Part shown: one piece after another, positions 6,374 through 14,229 of the stretch
How positions within the stretch are numbered: position 1 is the first letter of the stretch
How the letters are laid out: every line of letters begins with the position of its first letter
NCBI GenBank assembly: GCA_002435835.1
Contig: DIVM01000266.1
Coordinates: 1 to 19,056 of the forward strand
Length of the DNA: 19,056 nt
Source of the DNA: Firmicutes bacterium UBA6132
GTDB taxonomy: Bacteria > Bacillota_A > Clostridia > Tissierellales > Sedimentibacteraceae
Direction: 5' to 3'
Translations under genes and position numbers: made by a program
The notes under the pieces: generated by a model
Database searches by the model: none
Told to the model about the DNA's origin: nothing
Seen by the model: the letters and a program-made list of their open reading frames with translations, nothing else

Positions 6374-6961
6374 TTACTCGTACTTTACGGTGATGCCACT
6401 TTTTTTCTTAGTATAATAAATTATTTTTACATTAATTTCTTCGCTTAATCTGTTCATTTCATAAGTATCAGGTTTTATGGAAACAGGCATATCACCTATG
6501 TATCCATCAATACCTTGAGACTCTTCCGATGGATTTGCAAGCCTAAAAGTTGTATTTTCTTGTTTAGCAACTGCTTGTAAAATTGCTTTTTGAAAATAAA
6601 GGCCATTAAATGTTTTATTGATGATTAAGTCAGAAACCCAAGATTTAATCATATCTTTTGTAACTAAAGGAAGTGTGTTTTTTAAATTTTCAATTTGGTC
6701 ATTTATTCTCTCTACTGCAGTATCCATTGCATCAGGATAATTTTTTAAATACCATTTTTCCCATCCTTCTTTTGTAGGATCTAAGTCGCTGTTTAAATAT
6801 TCAGGAAAAAGTTCTGAAAGCTGTCCTACAACTTTAGGTCTCGTTCCATGGGCATTTTGATTTGCAAGATTCATAAGTTGGGAAGTATATTTAGGAAATT
6901 CTAAAGGCAGTGCTTCATTGCAACTACAAATGAATTCATCGGATATATTAAATTTTTGCAT
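6374..6961 (-). CDS. Type II restriction endonuclease, MjaI-like
   Basis: A 195-residue protein that I assign to the MjaI family (type II enzymes cutting CTAG) on the conserved N-terminal segment NLANQNAHGTRPKVVGQLSE (31-50) and on a PD-(D/E)xK-like site: Asp 152 in GIDGYIGD and S-I-K with Lys 163. Start ATG at 6959-6961 with GAGGTG. Its neighbour, a beta-class methyltransferase in convergent orientation, is the expected protecting partner. The gene is intact; its length fits a small type II enzyme. Family assignment rests on remembered motifs rather than an alignment, but the context makes a restriction enzyme very likely. Confidence 0.8.
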   Translation of the reverse strand: MQKFNISDEFICSCNEALPLEFPKYTSQLMNLANQNAHGTRPKVVGQLSELFPEYLNSDLDPTKEGWEKWYLKNYPDAMDTAVERINDQIENLKNTLPLVTKDMIKSWVSDLIINKTFNGLYFQKAILQAVAKQENTTFRLANPSEESQGIDGYIGDMPVSIKPDTYEMNRLSEEINVKIIYYTKKKSGITVKYE

Positions 6962-7054
6962 AGTTCACCTCGTTGATTAATAAGCAATTATAGCATAAAA
7001 AATTATTTTTTTGCAATATTTTAAAGATATAATATTGTAAATAGGGAGTATATA

Positions 7055-7840
7055 ATGTTTAAAACAGGAATTTTTCATTGGTATGGATATATAGAATCTT
7101 TTGAAGAACGAATTAAATCAATTAGTCTTGCTAATTATGATTATGTAATGCTATGGTGGGAAGATGAAATATATCCTAATTTTATTGATAGAAGAAATTT
7201 AATTAAAATAGTAAATGAAAATGGACTAATACTTGATAATGTGCATTTACCTTTTGAAGAAACAAATACTTTATGGAGTGATGATTTAAGCAAAAAGAAT
7301 ATACAAACAGAAAAAATAATTAAATGCATGTATGAAATAAAAAACAGCGGTGCTGATACAATTGTTATGCATACGGTTCACGGTAACAATCTGAAATTAA
7401 ATTTTAAAAATGGATATGATTCATTTGAAAAAATAATAAAAACGGCAGAAGATATAAAATTAAAAGTAGCATTTGAAAATACTCAAATGTTTGAATATAC
7501 GGACTTTTTATTAAAAGAATTAAATTCTGATTACGCAGGATTTTGTTATGATTCATCCCATGATTTTGTTTGTGGTCAAAGCTATGGTGAAATACTTGAA
7601 AAATGGAAGCATAAATTATTCTGTATCCACTTATCAGATAACGACAGCAAATGTGACAGGCACTGGATTCCAGGCAAAGGTCATGTAAATTGGAATAAAA
7701 TTATTAAAATTTTGAAACAAACAAATTTAAAAAGTTTTTCAATGGAAACTTATCCATATGAAGAAGAAAAAAGTTTAAAACCAATAGAATTTATTACAAA
7801 AGCAAGAAATAATCTTATTTCTTTAATAGAAAATAACTAA
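7055..7840 (+). CDS. Sugar phosphate isomerase/epimerase-like TIM-barrel protein
   Basis: A 261-residue xylose-isomerase-like (AP endonuclease family 2) TIM barrel. Seen: metal-site style motifs VHLPFEETN (about 68-76), TIVMHTVHG (about 102-110), VAFENTQ (about 138-144), GFCYDSSHD with its His, CIHLSDNDSKCDRHWIPGKGHVNW, and a late SMETYP. These supply the His/Glu/Asp metal ligands of the fold. The exact substrate is unknown; members include sugar and inosose isomerases and endonuclease IV. Start ATG at 7055 with GGGAG. A GNAT gene follows after 21 bases, so the two are probably co-transcribed. Confidence 0.85.
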   Translation: MFKTGIFHWYGYIESFEERIKSISLANYDYVMLWWEDEIYPNFIDRRNLIKIVNENGLILDNVHLPFEETNTLWSDDLSKKNIQTEKIIKCMYEIKNSGADTIVMHTVHGNNLKLNFKNGYDSFEKIIKTAEDIKLKVAFENTQMFEYTDFLLKELNSDYAGFCYDSSHDFVCGQSYGEILEKWKHKLFCIHLSDNDSKCDRHWIPGKGHVNWNKIIKILKQTNLKSFSMETYPYEEEKSLKPIEFITKARNNLISLIENN

Positions 7841-7861
7841 AATAAAATTCAAGGTGAAATT

Positions 7862-8299
7862 ATGATATCAACTAAATGGTTTCAAGGAATAGAAAATTTA
7901 AATGAAGCTTTAAATATTAGAAAAGAAGTTTTTATAAAAGAATTAAATCAAAATGAAAATAATATATCAGATATTTATGATGAATTTTCTTTTAATTTGG
8001 TTGTTTATAATGATAATTGTCCCATGGGTACGGGTAGACTCTTGTTTAAGGACGGTAAATATTTATTAGACAATGTTTGTGTTTTAAAAGAGTTCAGGGG
8101 TAATCACTACAGCGATTTAATCATAAGAATGCTCACAAGAAAAGCTGTAAACTTAGGAGCTGAAAAAACTTATGCTTTTATGGATAAAAAATATGAGAAA
8201 ATATTTAAGCAAATTGGATTTGAAGCTTTAAGTGTCGATGAAAACAATAATTTGTTGATGGTTAAAAATGGTGATGTGGGCGGCCACTGTTGTAGCTAA
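7862..8299 (+). CDS. GNAT family N-acetyltransferase
   Basis: A 145-residue acetyl-CoA-dependent acetyltransferase of unknown substrate. Seen: the N-terminal KWFQGIENLNEALNIRKEVF, common in this subgroup, the acceptor-side strands MGTGRLLFKDGKYLLDNVCV, and the pantetheine-binding loop region EFRGNHYSDLIIRML, a variant of R-x-x-G-x-G. The tail ends in GGHCCS, and a Cys/His tail is seen in clostridial relatives. It starts 21 bases after the TIM-barrel gene with AAGGTG before the ATG, and is the last gene before a strong terminator. Confidence 0.88.
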   Translation: MISTKWFQGIENLNEALNIRKEVFIKELNQNENNISDIYDEFSFNLVVYNDNCPMGTGRLLFKDGKYLLDNVCVLKEFRGNHYSDLIIRMLTRKAVNLGAEKTYAFMDKKYEKIFKQIGFEALSVDENNNLLMVKNGDVGGHCCS

Positions 8300-8303
8300 A
8301 AAT

Positions 8304-8350
8304 TTCCACTAAAAAAAGCAACCATATTGGATTGCTTTTTTTTAGTGGAA
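8304..8350. terminator. Long bidirectional terminator between GNAT gene and pruA
   Basis: An 18-19 base inverted repeat, TTCCACTAAAAAAAGCAA (8304-8321) and its complement (8332-8350), around a 10-base loop. Stretches of A on one side and T on the other give U-tracts on both strands, so it can end both convergent genes. Confidence 0.9.
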
Positions 8351-8370
8351 TACTTATGTTTAAAGTTTGA

Positions 8371-9966
8371 TTAATTAGACAATGCTTCTTTTGTAACTCT
8401 TGGACTTATCCATCGCATTAAGTTTATTTTAGAACCAGCTTTGTCGTTAGTTCCTGATAATCTTGATCCTCCAAATGGCTGTTGACCAACAACTGCACCA
8501 GTAGGTCTGTCATTGATATAAAAATTACCTGCAGCATTAATCAAAGCTTTTTGGGCTTGATCTATAGCATATCTGTCTTTTGCAAATAAAGCTCCTGTTA
8601 ATGCATAATTTGATGTTGTGTCAACTAATTTAAGAGTTTCTAAAAAATCATCATCATTATATACATAGATCGTCATAACAGGTCCGAATATTTCTTCTTC
8701 CATAGTTTTGAAGTGTGGATCTTTAGTTAAAACTATAGTTGGCTCTATAAAATATCCAAAACTGTCATCATAGTTTCCACCGAAAATTATTTCTGCATCA
8801 TCAGATTCTTTAGCAAAATCAATATAATTTTTTATAGTGTTAAATGATTTTTGATCAATTACTGCGCCCATAAATGTATCTGTTTCTTCTATGTCTCCAA
8901 CTTTAATTTTAGCAGCTTTTTCAATGATGAGTTCTTTTATATTTGGCCAAATGCTTTTTGCGATGTATGAACGAGATGCTGCAGAACATTTTTGACCTTG
9001 ATATTCGAATGCACCTTCAATAATTCCTCGTGATACTGATTCTATGTTAGCAGAACTATGAACAACTATGAAGTCCTTTCCGCCTGTTTCTCCGACAAGT
9101 CTTGGGAATGTTCTGTAATTTGTAATATTGTTTCCTACTTTTGTCCACATGTCTTGGAAAACTTTAGTTGACCCAGTGAAGTGTACTCCGCTTAAATGTT
9201 TATTTTTTAATACTATATCGCTTATTTCACCAGCATTACCAGGAATAAAGTTAATTACACCATCAGGAAGACCTGCTTCTTTAAGAAGCTCATAAACTAC
9301 GTATGCTGTGTAAACAGCTACAGATGCTGGTTTCCATAAAACTACATTGCCTGTAATAGCAGGTGCGCATGGAAGGTTTGCAGCTATTGAAGTAAAGTTA
9401 AAGGGAGATATAGCATATATAAATCCTTCAAGAGGTCTATATTCTGTTTTGTTCCATACCTTGCTTGGAGATATAGGTTGCTCAGAATAAATTTGTGGCA
9501 AAATTGCTACATTATTTCTGAAAAAGTCTATTAACTCACAGGCTGAATCTATTTCTGCTTGTTTATATGTTTTACTTTGAGAAAGCATTGTAGCAGCATT
9601 TATTTTTGCTCTCCAAGGTCCTGCTGCTAACTCAGCAGCTCTTAAGAATATTGCCACTCTTGACTGCCAAGGCATCATTTCCCACTTTTCTTTTGCTTTT
9701 AAAGATTCTTCAATTGCCATTTCAATTTCTTCTTTTCCTGCTTTGTGGAATTCCCCAATAACTTTATTTTTATTGTGAGGAAGAACGCATGTACCTTTCT
9801 GTCCAGTGCGAATTTCTTTTCCGCCGATTATTACAGGTATATCCACAAAAGAGTTTTTCATCCTATTTAATTCTTGCTCAAGTTCAATCCTTTCAGTACT
9901 TCCGATTTCATAATTTAAAATAGGTTCATTTACAAATTTAATTTCATTAATTATATTGTTGTTCAT
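8371..9966 (-). CDS. pruA: L-glutamate gamma-semialdehyde (1-pyrroline-5-carboxylate) dehydrogenase
   Basis: NAD(P)-dependent aldehyde dehydrogenase, 531 residues, oxidising glutamate semialdehyde (from proline, arginine or ornithine) to glutamate in the cytoplasm. Seen: the N-terminal P5CDH-type segment IPVIIGGKEIRTG; SPFNFTSIAANLP (187-199); NAD-binding VHFTGSTKVF (261-270); general base Glu 293 in VGETGGKD; catalytic Cys 327 in YQGQKCSAASR; EEIFGPVMTIYVY; and the C-terminal GQQPFGGSRLSGTNDKAG that distinguishes P5CDH from other aldehyde dehydrogenases. Length is normal. Start ATG at 9964-9966 behind GGGAG. No proline dehydrogenase is adjacent, so it stands alone as a transcription unit, consistent with amino-acid fermentation. 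Confidence 0.95.
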   Translation of the reverse strand: MNNNIINEIKFVNEPILNYEIGSTERIELEQELNRMKNSFVDIPVIIGGKEIRTGQKGTCVLPHNKNKVIGEFHKAGKEEIEMAIEESLKAKEKWEMMPWQSRVAIFLRAAELAAGPWRAKINAATMLSQSKTYKQAEIDSACELIDFFRNNVAILPQIYSEQPISPSKVWNKTEYRPLEGFIYAISPFNFTSIAANLPCAPAITGNVVLWKPASVAVYTAYVVYELLKEAGLPDGVINFIPGNAGEISDIVLKNKHLSGVHFTGSTKVFQDMWTKVGNNITNYRTFPRLVGETGGKDFIVVHSSANIESVSRGIIEGAFEYQGQKCSAASRSYIAKSIWPNIKELIIEKAAKIKVGDIEETDTFMGAVIDQKSFNTIKNYIDFAKESDDAEIIFGGNYDDSFGYFIEPTIVLTKDPHFKTMEEEIFGPVMTIYVYNDDDFLETLKLVDTTSNYALTGALFAKDRYAIDQAQKALINAAGNFYINDRPTGAVVGQQPFGGSRLSGTNDKAGSKINLMRWISPRVTKEALSN

Positions 9967-10358
9967 TTTGATCTCCCTTTAATATTAATTTTTATATACA
10001 TATATTGCAAAACATATTATAACGTTTAGTATTAAAATATGTTGTTTTGTATTACTATGTTACATTAAATAATAAAATATATCAACTATAAAATTATGTT
10101 TATTTAAAATACAAACTAAAAGTAATAAAGTGTTTGTATTTGGTTTATGAATTCTTATTTTAATAAAAGAAAATATCATAAAATTAAACATTAGTAACAT
10201 ATTTTAGGGGTAATGAATAAGAATAGTTAATTAATTAATTTTGCAAATTATATGAAATGAATTTTTATAATTTAAGTTTAGTTTTGAATTAGTAAAACAT
10301 AATTTTTTTTGTAAACGTTATTAATATTTATTACAAAATATTAATAATAAAATAGTTG
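9967..10358. other. AT-rich intergenic region upstream of pruA
   Basis: No gene seen. On the minus strand a TATAAT (10021-10016) lies about 50 bases before the pruA start and is the likely -10, without a good -35. It sits in an interrupted dyad (AACATATT at 10011-10018 and AATATGTT at 10036-10043), which could be an operator. The rest is simple AT-rich sequence. Confidence 0.5.
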
Positions 10359-10361
10359 AAA

Positions 10362-10469
10362 GGAGGTATATTTTAAATATATAATGGGCATGTAAAAAAT
10401 TCCCCCTCTATTTATTATATATTTGTGTGGTGTTTGAACTAGGTTATTATACCTAGTTCATATTTTTTT
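10362..10469 (+). ncRNA. Hairpin region with plus-strand terminator; possible small RNA
   Basis: An AAAGGAGG ribosome-like sequence (to 10366) is followed by no usable reading frame: the nearest ATG (10384) is stopped after three codons. Instead AAATATATAAT (10375-10385) can pair with its exact complement (10414-10424), and GGG with CCC inside. A strong terminator comes next: TGAACTAGGT (10435-10444), a 6-base loop, the complement (10451-10460) and seven T. This suggests a short untranslated RNA or the leftover of a leader. No clear promoter was found. Confidence 0.35.
10435..10469 (+). terminator. Rho-independent terminator
   Basis: A perfect 10-bp stem with a TATTAT loop followed by ATATTTTTTT. 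The stem contains two CTAG sites. On the minus strand it lacks a U-tract. Confidence 0.8.
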
Positions 10470-10483
10470 GTGTTGAAAAATTT

Positions 10484-10618
10484 TTACTTTTCGTTAGCAT
10501 CCACATCTTTTTTTCTTTCTACCACTTCTTGTTCAGTTGGAATATAAACATTGCCTGGATTTTGATTCTGTCCTTTTTTATTGGTCATTTTTAATTTATT
10601 GACTAAACTTTTAAACAT
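10484..10618 (-). CDS. Small protein, 44 residues, unknown function
   Basis: ATG at 10616-10618 with a strong ribosome site (AAAAGGAGTG, seven bases' spacing from the GGAG core) and TAA at 10484-10486. The product is hydrophilic and charged: MFKSLVNKLKMTNKKGQN at the start, a central NPGNVYIPTEQEVV and a KK/DE-rich tail. It has no signal peptide, membrane segment or cysteines. I do not recognise a family. The good ribosome site and codon use like the neighbours argue it is real. It is divergent from the ABC ATPase gene at 10799. Confidence 0.6.
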   Translation of the reverse strand: MFKSLVNKLKMTNKKGQNQNPGNVYIPTEQEVVERKKDVDANEK

Positions 10619-10798
10619 AATTTCACTCCTTTTCTTGATTAATAATTCAATAATAGTTTTTCAAATTTTTATTATTATATTAATTAATTTTAATTTCAAA
10701 TTTAAATATAAATATAAATTTCACTTTTTATTAACTTAATATTAGTTTATGAATAAGATAATGTATGAAATTAACGTATTTGTTTAACGGAGGTAGCA

Positions 10799-11554
10799 AT
10801 GGAATATATATGCGAAGTGAAAAATATCTCTAAAAGATTTCATACAATTAATAATGAAACAAAAGCTATTGAAGATATTTCTTTTAAAATAGAAAAAGGA
10901 GAAATAGTTTCTATAGTAGGTCCTTCTGGATGTGGTAAATCTACAATATTGTCCATATTGGCAGGTTTAGAGAAACCTTCAGGAGGAGAAGTTTTATTAA
11001 ATACTAAAAGTATTGGATTTATGTTTCAAAAAGATCAATTGTATGAATGGAGAAACATATTTAAAAATTGTATGCTTGGATTAGAAATACAACACAAAGA
11101 TACTGAAGAAAATAAAGATAAAGTACTTCAAATGTTAACAAAATATGGACTCTATAATTTTAGAAATCATTATCCAAGCCAACTTTCAGGTGGTATGAGG
11201 CAAAGAGCTGCACTGGTTAGAACATTAGCCATAGAGCCTGATTTATTATTGTTGGATGAACCATTTTCAGCATTAGATTATCAAACAAGACTTGCAGTAG
11301 GAAATGAAGTTGGTGAAATCCTGAGAAGAGAAAAGATGACTGCAATTATGGTAACCCATGATATACCAGAAGCAGTCAGTATTTCTGATAGAGTTATTAT
11401 TTTTACAGAACGTCCGGCTAAAATAAAAAAAGAATACATTATAAATTTTGAAGAGTTATGTAAAGATAGAACTCCTATGAATTGCAGAAATACACAGGCA
11501 TTTGGAGATTATTTTAGGCAGATATGGGGGGATCTTGATTATGTTGAAAAATAA
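10799..11554 (+). CDS. ABC transporter ATPase (second NitT/TauT-type system)
   Basis: Cytoplasmic ATPase, 251 residues, for the adjacent permease. Seen: Walker A GPSGCGKST (41-49), Q-loop Gln 77, signature LSGGM (129-133), Walker B LLLLDE (149-154), D-loop SALD (157-160) and switch His 187. A C-terminal extension of about 30 residues follows. ATG at 10799 with GGAGG nine bases before. It overlaps the permease start by 14 bases. Unlike the system at 2261-4657, no binding-protein gene is next to it, so it may share a solute-binding protein encoded elsewhere. Substrate unknown. Confidence 0.93.
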   Translation: MEYICEVKNISKRFHTINNETKAIEDISFKIEKGEIVSIVGPSGCGKSTILSILAGLEKPSGGEVLLNTKSIGFMFQKDQLYEWRNIFKNCMLGLEIQHKDTEENKDKVLQMLTKYGLYNFRNHYPSQLSGGMRQRAALVRTLAIEPDLLLLDEPFSALDYQTRLAVGNEVGEILRREKMTAIMVTHDIPEAVSISDRVIIFTERPAKIKKEYIINFEELCKDRTPMNCRNTQAFGDYFRQIWGDLDYVEK

Positions 11555-12377
11555 TAATGATAAAAAAAATAATACAAATACAAATGAAATAATATCAATA
11601 GAACAGCAAAAATTTCTTCAATCAGTTAAAAGAGAAAAATATTTTATACGAACAGTCCAAATTTTAATATTTATTTTTTTTATATCTTTATGGGAATTTG
11701 CAGCAAGGTTCAAATTAATAGATACTTTTTTAACCAGCAGTCCAGGTGCTATTTATAAGTTAATAGTGAAATTCGTAGAAGATGGAAGCTTGTTTAAGCA
11801 TTTGTATGCTTCTTCTGTAGAAACATTCGCAGGATTTTTAGCAGGAACAATAGTAGGTATTTTAGTGGCAATAATGTTATGGTGGTTTGAAAAATTAGAC
11901 AAAATTCTTGATCCATACTTAGTAATTTTAAATAGTCTTCCTAAAACAGCATTAGCACCTATAATTATTTTATGGGCTGGAATGGGATTCTCAGGTATTG
12001 TTGTTACAGCAGCATCTATATCTGTTGTTGTTACTATAATGACTTTAAACACTGGTTTTAAGGGTGTTGAAAATGATAAAATAATACTTCTTAAAACTTT
12101 TGGAGCAAATAAATATCAAATATTAAAGAATGTTGTGATACCAGCTAATTTCCCTAATATTATGAGCGTAATTAAAGTAAACATAGGCTTAGCTTGGATT
12201 GGTGTTATTGTTGGTGAATTTTTAGTTTCTAAAGAAGGTATTGGATATTTAATTTTATATGGTAGCCAAACATTTAAACTTGATTTAGTTATGATGGGAG
12301 TGTTCGTTTTAGCAGTTATAGCTGCAATAATGTATTTTTTTGCAGCATGGTTGGAGAAAAAAGTTATTAAATATTGA
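11541..12377 (+). CDS. ABC transporter permease (SsuC/TauC-like)
   Basis: Integral membrane subunit, 278 residues from ATG 11541, chosen over ATG 11502 because a GGGGGG ribosome-like run lies nine bases before it and the earlier start would put an unusual extension on the protein. A polar, Asn/Lys-rich N-terminus is followed by about six membrane segments and the EAA-type loop LLKTFGANKYQILKNVVIPA that docks on the ATPase, then GLAWIGVIVGEFLVSKEGIGYLI, typical of TauC/SsuC permeases. It ends with TGA, one of the normal TGA stops in this window, and a terminator follows at once. Confidence 0.92.
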   Translation: MLKNNNDKKNNTNTNEIISIEQQKFLQSVKREKYFIRTVQILIFIFFISLWEFAARFKLIDTFLTSSPGAIYKLIVKFVEDGSLFKHLYASSVETFAGFLAGTIVGILVAIMLWWFEKLDKILDPYLVILNSLPKTALAPIIILWAGMGFSGIVVTAASISVVVTIMTLNTGFKGVENDKIILLKTFGANKYQILKNVVIPANFPNIMSVIKVNIGLAWIGVIVGEFLVSKEGIGYLILYGSQTFKLDLVMMGVFVLAVIAAIMYFFAAWLEKKVIKY

Positions 12378-12381
12378 TATT

Positions 12382-12409
12382 GAACCTCTAAAATTGAGGT
12401 TCTTTTTTT
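12382..12409 (+). terminator. Terminator of the second ABC operon
   Basis: GAACCTC (12382-12388), loop TAAAATT, GAGGTTC (12396-12402), then seven T. Confidence 0.92.
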
Positions 12410-12410
12410 A

Positions 12411-12564
12411 TATTATAGGAAAGTACTATTTTCCTATAATACAAAAAATAAGGGGTGAAGGGGAAGAATTCCCCTCCGCTTTAAGGAGGGTGCTCAGGCT
12501 GTGGAACAGCCGTCGAAGGGAACCATAGGGTTCCATAGCGAAAGCATCGAAGATGCTTTTTTTA
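12411..12564. repeat. Tandem hairpin element, partly GC-rich
   Basis: A perfect 12-bp inverted repeat (12411-12422 with 12430-12441, loop GTACTAT) is followed by a block far richer in G+C than its neighbours holding five small hairpins in series: GGGGAA/TTCCCC (12460-12474), CTCC/GGAG (12474-12488), GGCTGT/ACAGCC (12497-12511), GGAACC/GGTTCC (12519-12534) and AAAGCATC/GATGCTTT (12541-12559), the last ending in T residues as a plus-strand terminator. It does not look coding. The composition suggests a dispersed mobile or MITE-like element or a structured RNA; there is no second copy in the window. Confidence 0.5.
12541..12564 (+). terminator. Terminator at the end of the hairpin element
   Basis: AAAGCATC, loop GAA, GATGCTTT, then a run of T. 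Confidence 0.7.
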
Positions 12565-12658
12565 ATTGACTTTATTATTAATTAGTATAATATTAATATA
12601 TTAGGAAAAATTTACTGATAATAATATGTTGGTAAATAATTATTGAGGAGGATAAAAT

Positions 12659-12742
12659 ATGAAATACTCTATTGAAAAAACTGTTTTTGAAATTAATCCT
12701 GAGATTAAGTTTGGAATTTTAAAACTGATTGTAAGTATATAA
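12659..12742 (+). pseudogene. Truncated start of a B3/4-domain-like gene (27 codons)
   Basis: ATG at 12659 behind a strong GAGGAGG, reading 27 residues (MKYSIEKTVFEINPEIKFGI, then LKLIVSI) to TAA. The start resembles the N-terminus of B3/4-domain proteins (related to the editing domain of the phenylalanyl-tRNA synthetase beta chain), which are normally above 200 residues. The rest of the gene is absent: downstream is AT-rich non-coding sequence with an AAAAATTC/GAATTTTT hairpin (12781-12798). It is most simply a deletion remnant. It could also be a real small peptide, since the ribosome site is intact. Confidence 0.5.
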
Positions 12743-12873
12743 TCTTTATAGTAAATTAGTGTATAATGCTAAAAATTGCTAAAAATTCTTGAATTTTTAA
12801 TGAATTTATAGTAGAATAAAATTTGATTTTAACATAATTTTTAAAAATTACTTATGAAAAGAGAGGGTTTTTT

Positions 12874-13419
12874 ATGAATTCACAATCGTTATTGTATTCC
12901 ATGATAATAATTTTATGCTTGTTTTTCCTTTATTCTAATTTAAAAAGTAGTATGAGAAATAAAAAAGAAAATATGAAAGTTTTATACCAATTAAATTATG
13001 ATGATATAGTTATGAGAAATGTAAGTAGAATGGTACTTGTATTCATGATATTTTCAACATTTGTAACATTCCAAGTAAGTTTTGCATCTACAGGCATAAA
13101 TACTGAAAATATATTTATGTTATTAATGCCTTTGTTATTGGTAGTTTTATATTTACCATTATCTAAAAAAACAAGGGTAACAAATTTAGGTGTTTTAAAA
13201 AGAAATTCTTTAGTTAGATGGGAAGATGTAAAGGGTATTGATTATTTAAAACCTGATGCAAAACAAAGAATAAAAGTAAAATTGTTGCATAAAACTTCTT
13301 ATAATAAAGATGCTAAATTAGAACTTATTTTCAAAAGTGGTGATGATCAATTAGACATATTTAAAAACACAGCGAAAGAATATAGAAATAAAAAGAAGGA
13401 TAAAAAAGTTGAAAAATAA
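12874..13419 (+). CDS. Membrane protein of unknown function
   Basis: A 181-residue protein with three predicted membrane segments (about 6-23, 53-70 and 80-96) and a cytoplasmic, lysine-rich C-terminal domain containing VTNLGVLKRNSLVRWEDVKG, a pattern resembling PH-like small domains of Firmicutes membrane proteins (DUF5673-like, uncertain). The last 15 residues are nearly all charged. ATG at 12874 with GAGAGGG. It overlaps the start of tatD by 11 bases, so the two are co-translated. Function not known. Confidence 0.8.
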   Translation: MNSQSLLYSMIIILCLFFLYSNLKSSMRNKKENMKVLYQLNYDDIVMRNVSRMVLVFMIFSTFVTFQVSFASTGINTENIFMLLMPLLLVVLYLPLSKKTRVTNLGVLKRNSLVRWEDVKGIDYLKPDAKQRIKVKLLHKTSYNKDAKLELIFKSGDDQLDIFKNTAKEYRNKKKDKKVEK

Positions 13420-14188
13420 TATTAAATTTATAGACAGCCATGTTCATCTTGATGATGAAAGATTTGATGATGACAGAGAGCAGTTAATTAAATCTTTAAA
13501 AGAAAATAATATAGAATTAGTTTTAAATGCAGGTGCTGATTTAAAAACATCTTTAAATTCTGTTGAGCTATCCCAAAAATATGATTTTATATACGCAGCA
13601 GTTGGATGTCATCCTCATGATACTAAATATATGAATGATGATACTATGAATATTTTTAGAGATTTATCGAAAAATAAAAAGGTATTAGCAATAGGTGAAA
13701 TAGGTCTTGATTATTATTATGATAATTCTGATAGAGAAACACAAAAAAAATGGTTTAGAGAGCAGATTAGACTTGCAAAAGAACTTGATATGCCATATAT
13801 AGTACACGATAGAGATGCACATGAAGATATTTTAAGAATAATGAAAGAAGAGCATTATGATGGATCAAGGGGAATTCTTCATTGTTTTTCTAGCAGCGTA
13901 GAAATGGCTATGGAATTTATTAAATTAGGATTTTATATTTCTCTTGGTGGTCCAGTAACTTTTAAAAAAGCTAAAACTCCAAAGTTAGTCGCTAAAGAAA
14001 TTCCTCTAAATAATTTATTAATTGAAACTGATTGTCCTTATTTAACCCCTGAACCTTTTAGAGGAAAAAGAAATAATCCTTCATTAGTTTCGTATGTTGC
14101 TGAAGAAATAGCTTTAATTAAAGATATTCCAGTTGAAAAAGTTGCAGAACAAACATCAATTAATTTTAAAAAACTTTTTAATCTTTAA
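13409..14188 (+). CDS. tatD: TatD-family metal-dependent DNase
   Basis: A 259-residue amidohydrolase-fold nuclease (TatD/YabD; 3'-5' DNase implicated in DNA repair and turnover). Metal ligands seen: DSHVHLDDERF (His 11 and 13), AIGEIGLDYYYD (Glu), YIVHDRDA (His), LHCFSSS (His) and ETDCPYLTP (Asp). Length is typical. The start is TTG at 13409, with AAGGA eight bases upstream. It lies inside the end of the membrane-protein gene. The DNA-repair glycosylase gene follows after 41 bases, so a repair-related operon is plausible but not proven. Confidence 0.93.
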   Translation: MKNNIKFIDSHVHLDDERFDDDREQLIKSLKENNIELVLNAGADLKTSLNSVELSQKYDFIYAAVGCHPHDTKYMNDDTMNIFRDLSKNKKVLAIGEIGLDYYYDNSDRETQKKWFREQIRLAKELDMPYIVHDRDAHEDILRIMKEEHYDGSRGILHCFSSSVEMAMEFIKLGFYISLGGPVTFKKAKTPKLVAKEIPLNNLLIETDCPYLTPEPFRGKRNNPSLVSYVAEEIALIKDIPVEKVAEQTSINFKKLFNL

Positions 14189-14229
14189 TTTTGATTTTAA
14201 ATATAAATGAAATGAAAGCAGAATGTTAA

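Noticed and set aside
12375..12377. TGA at the end of the second permease as possible Sec or Trp
   Set aside because: The protein has full family length and a terminator follows within five bases, so it is a normal stop.
12340..12528. Plus-strand frame of 62 codons crossing the ABC terminator into the hairpin element
   Set aside because: It begins inside the permease gene in another frame, runs through a strong terminator and reads a non-coding repeat-like region.
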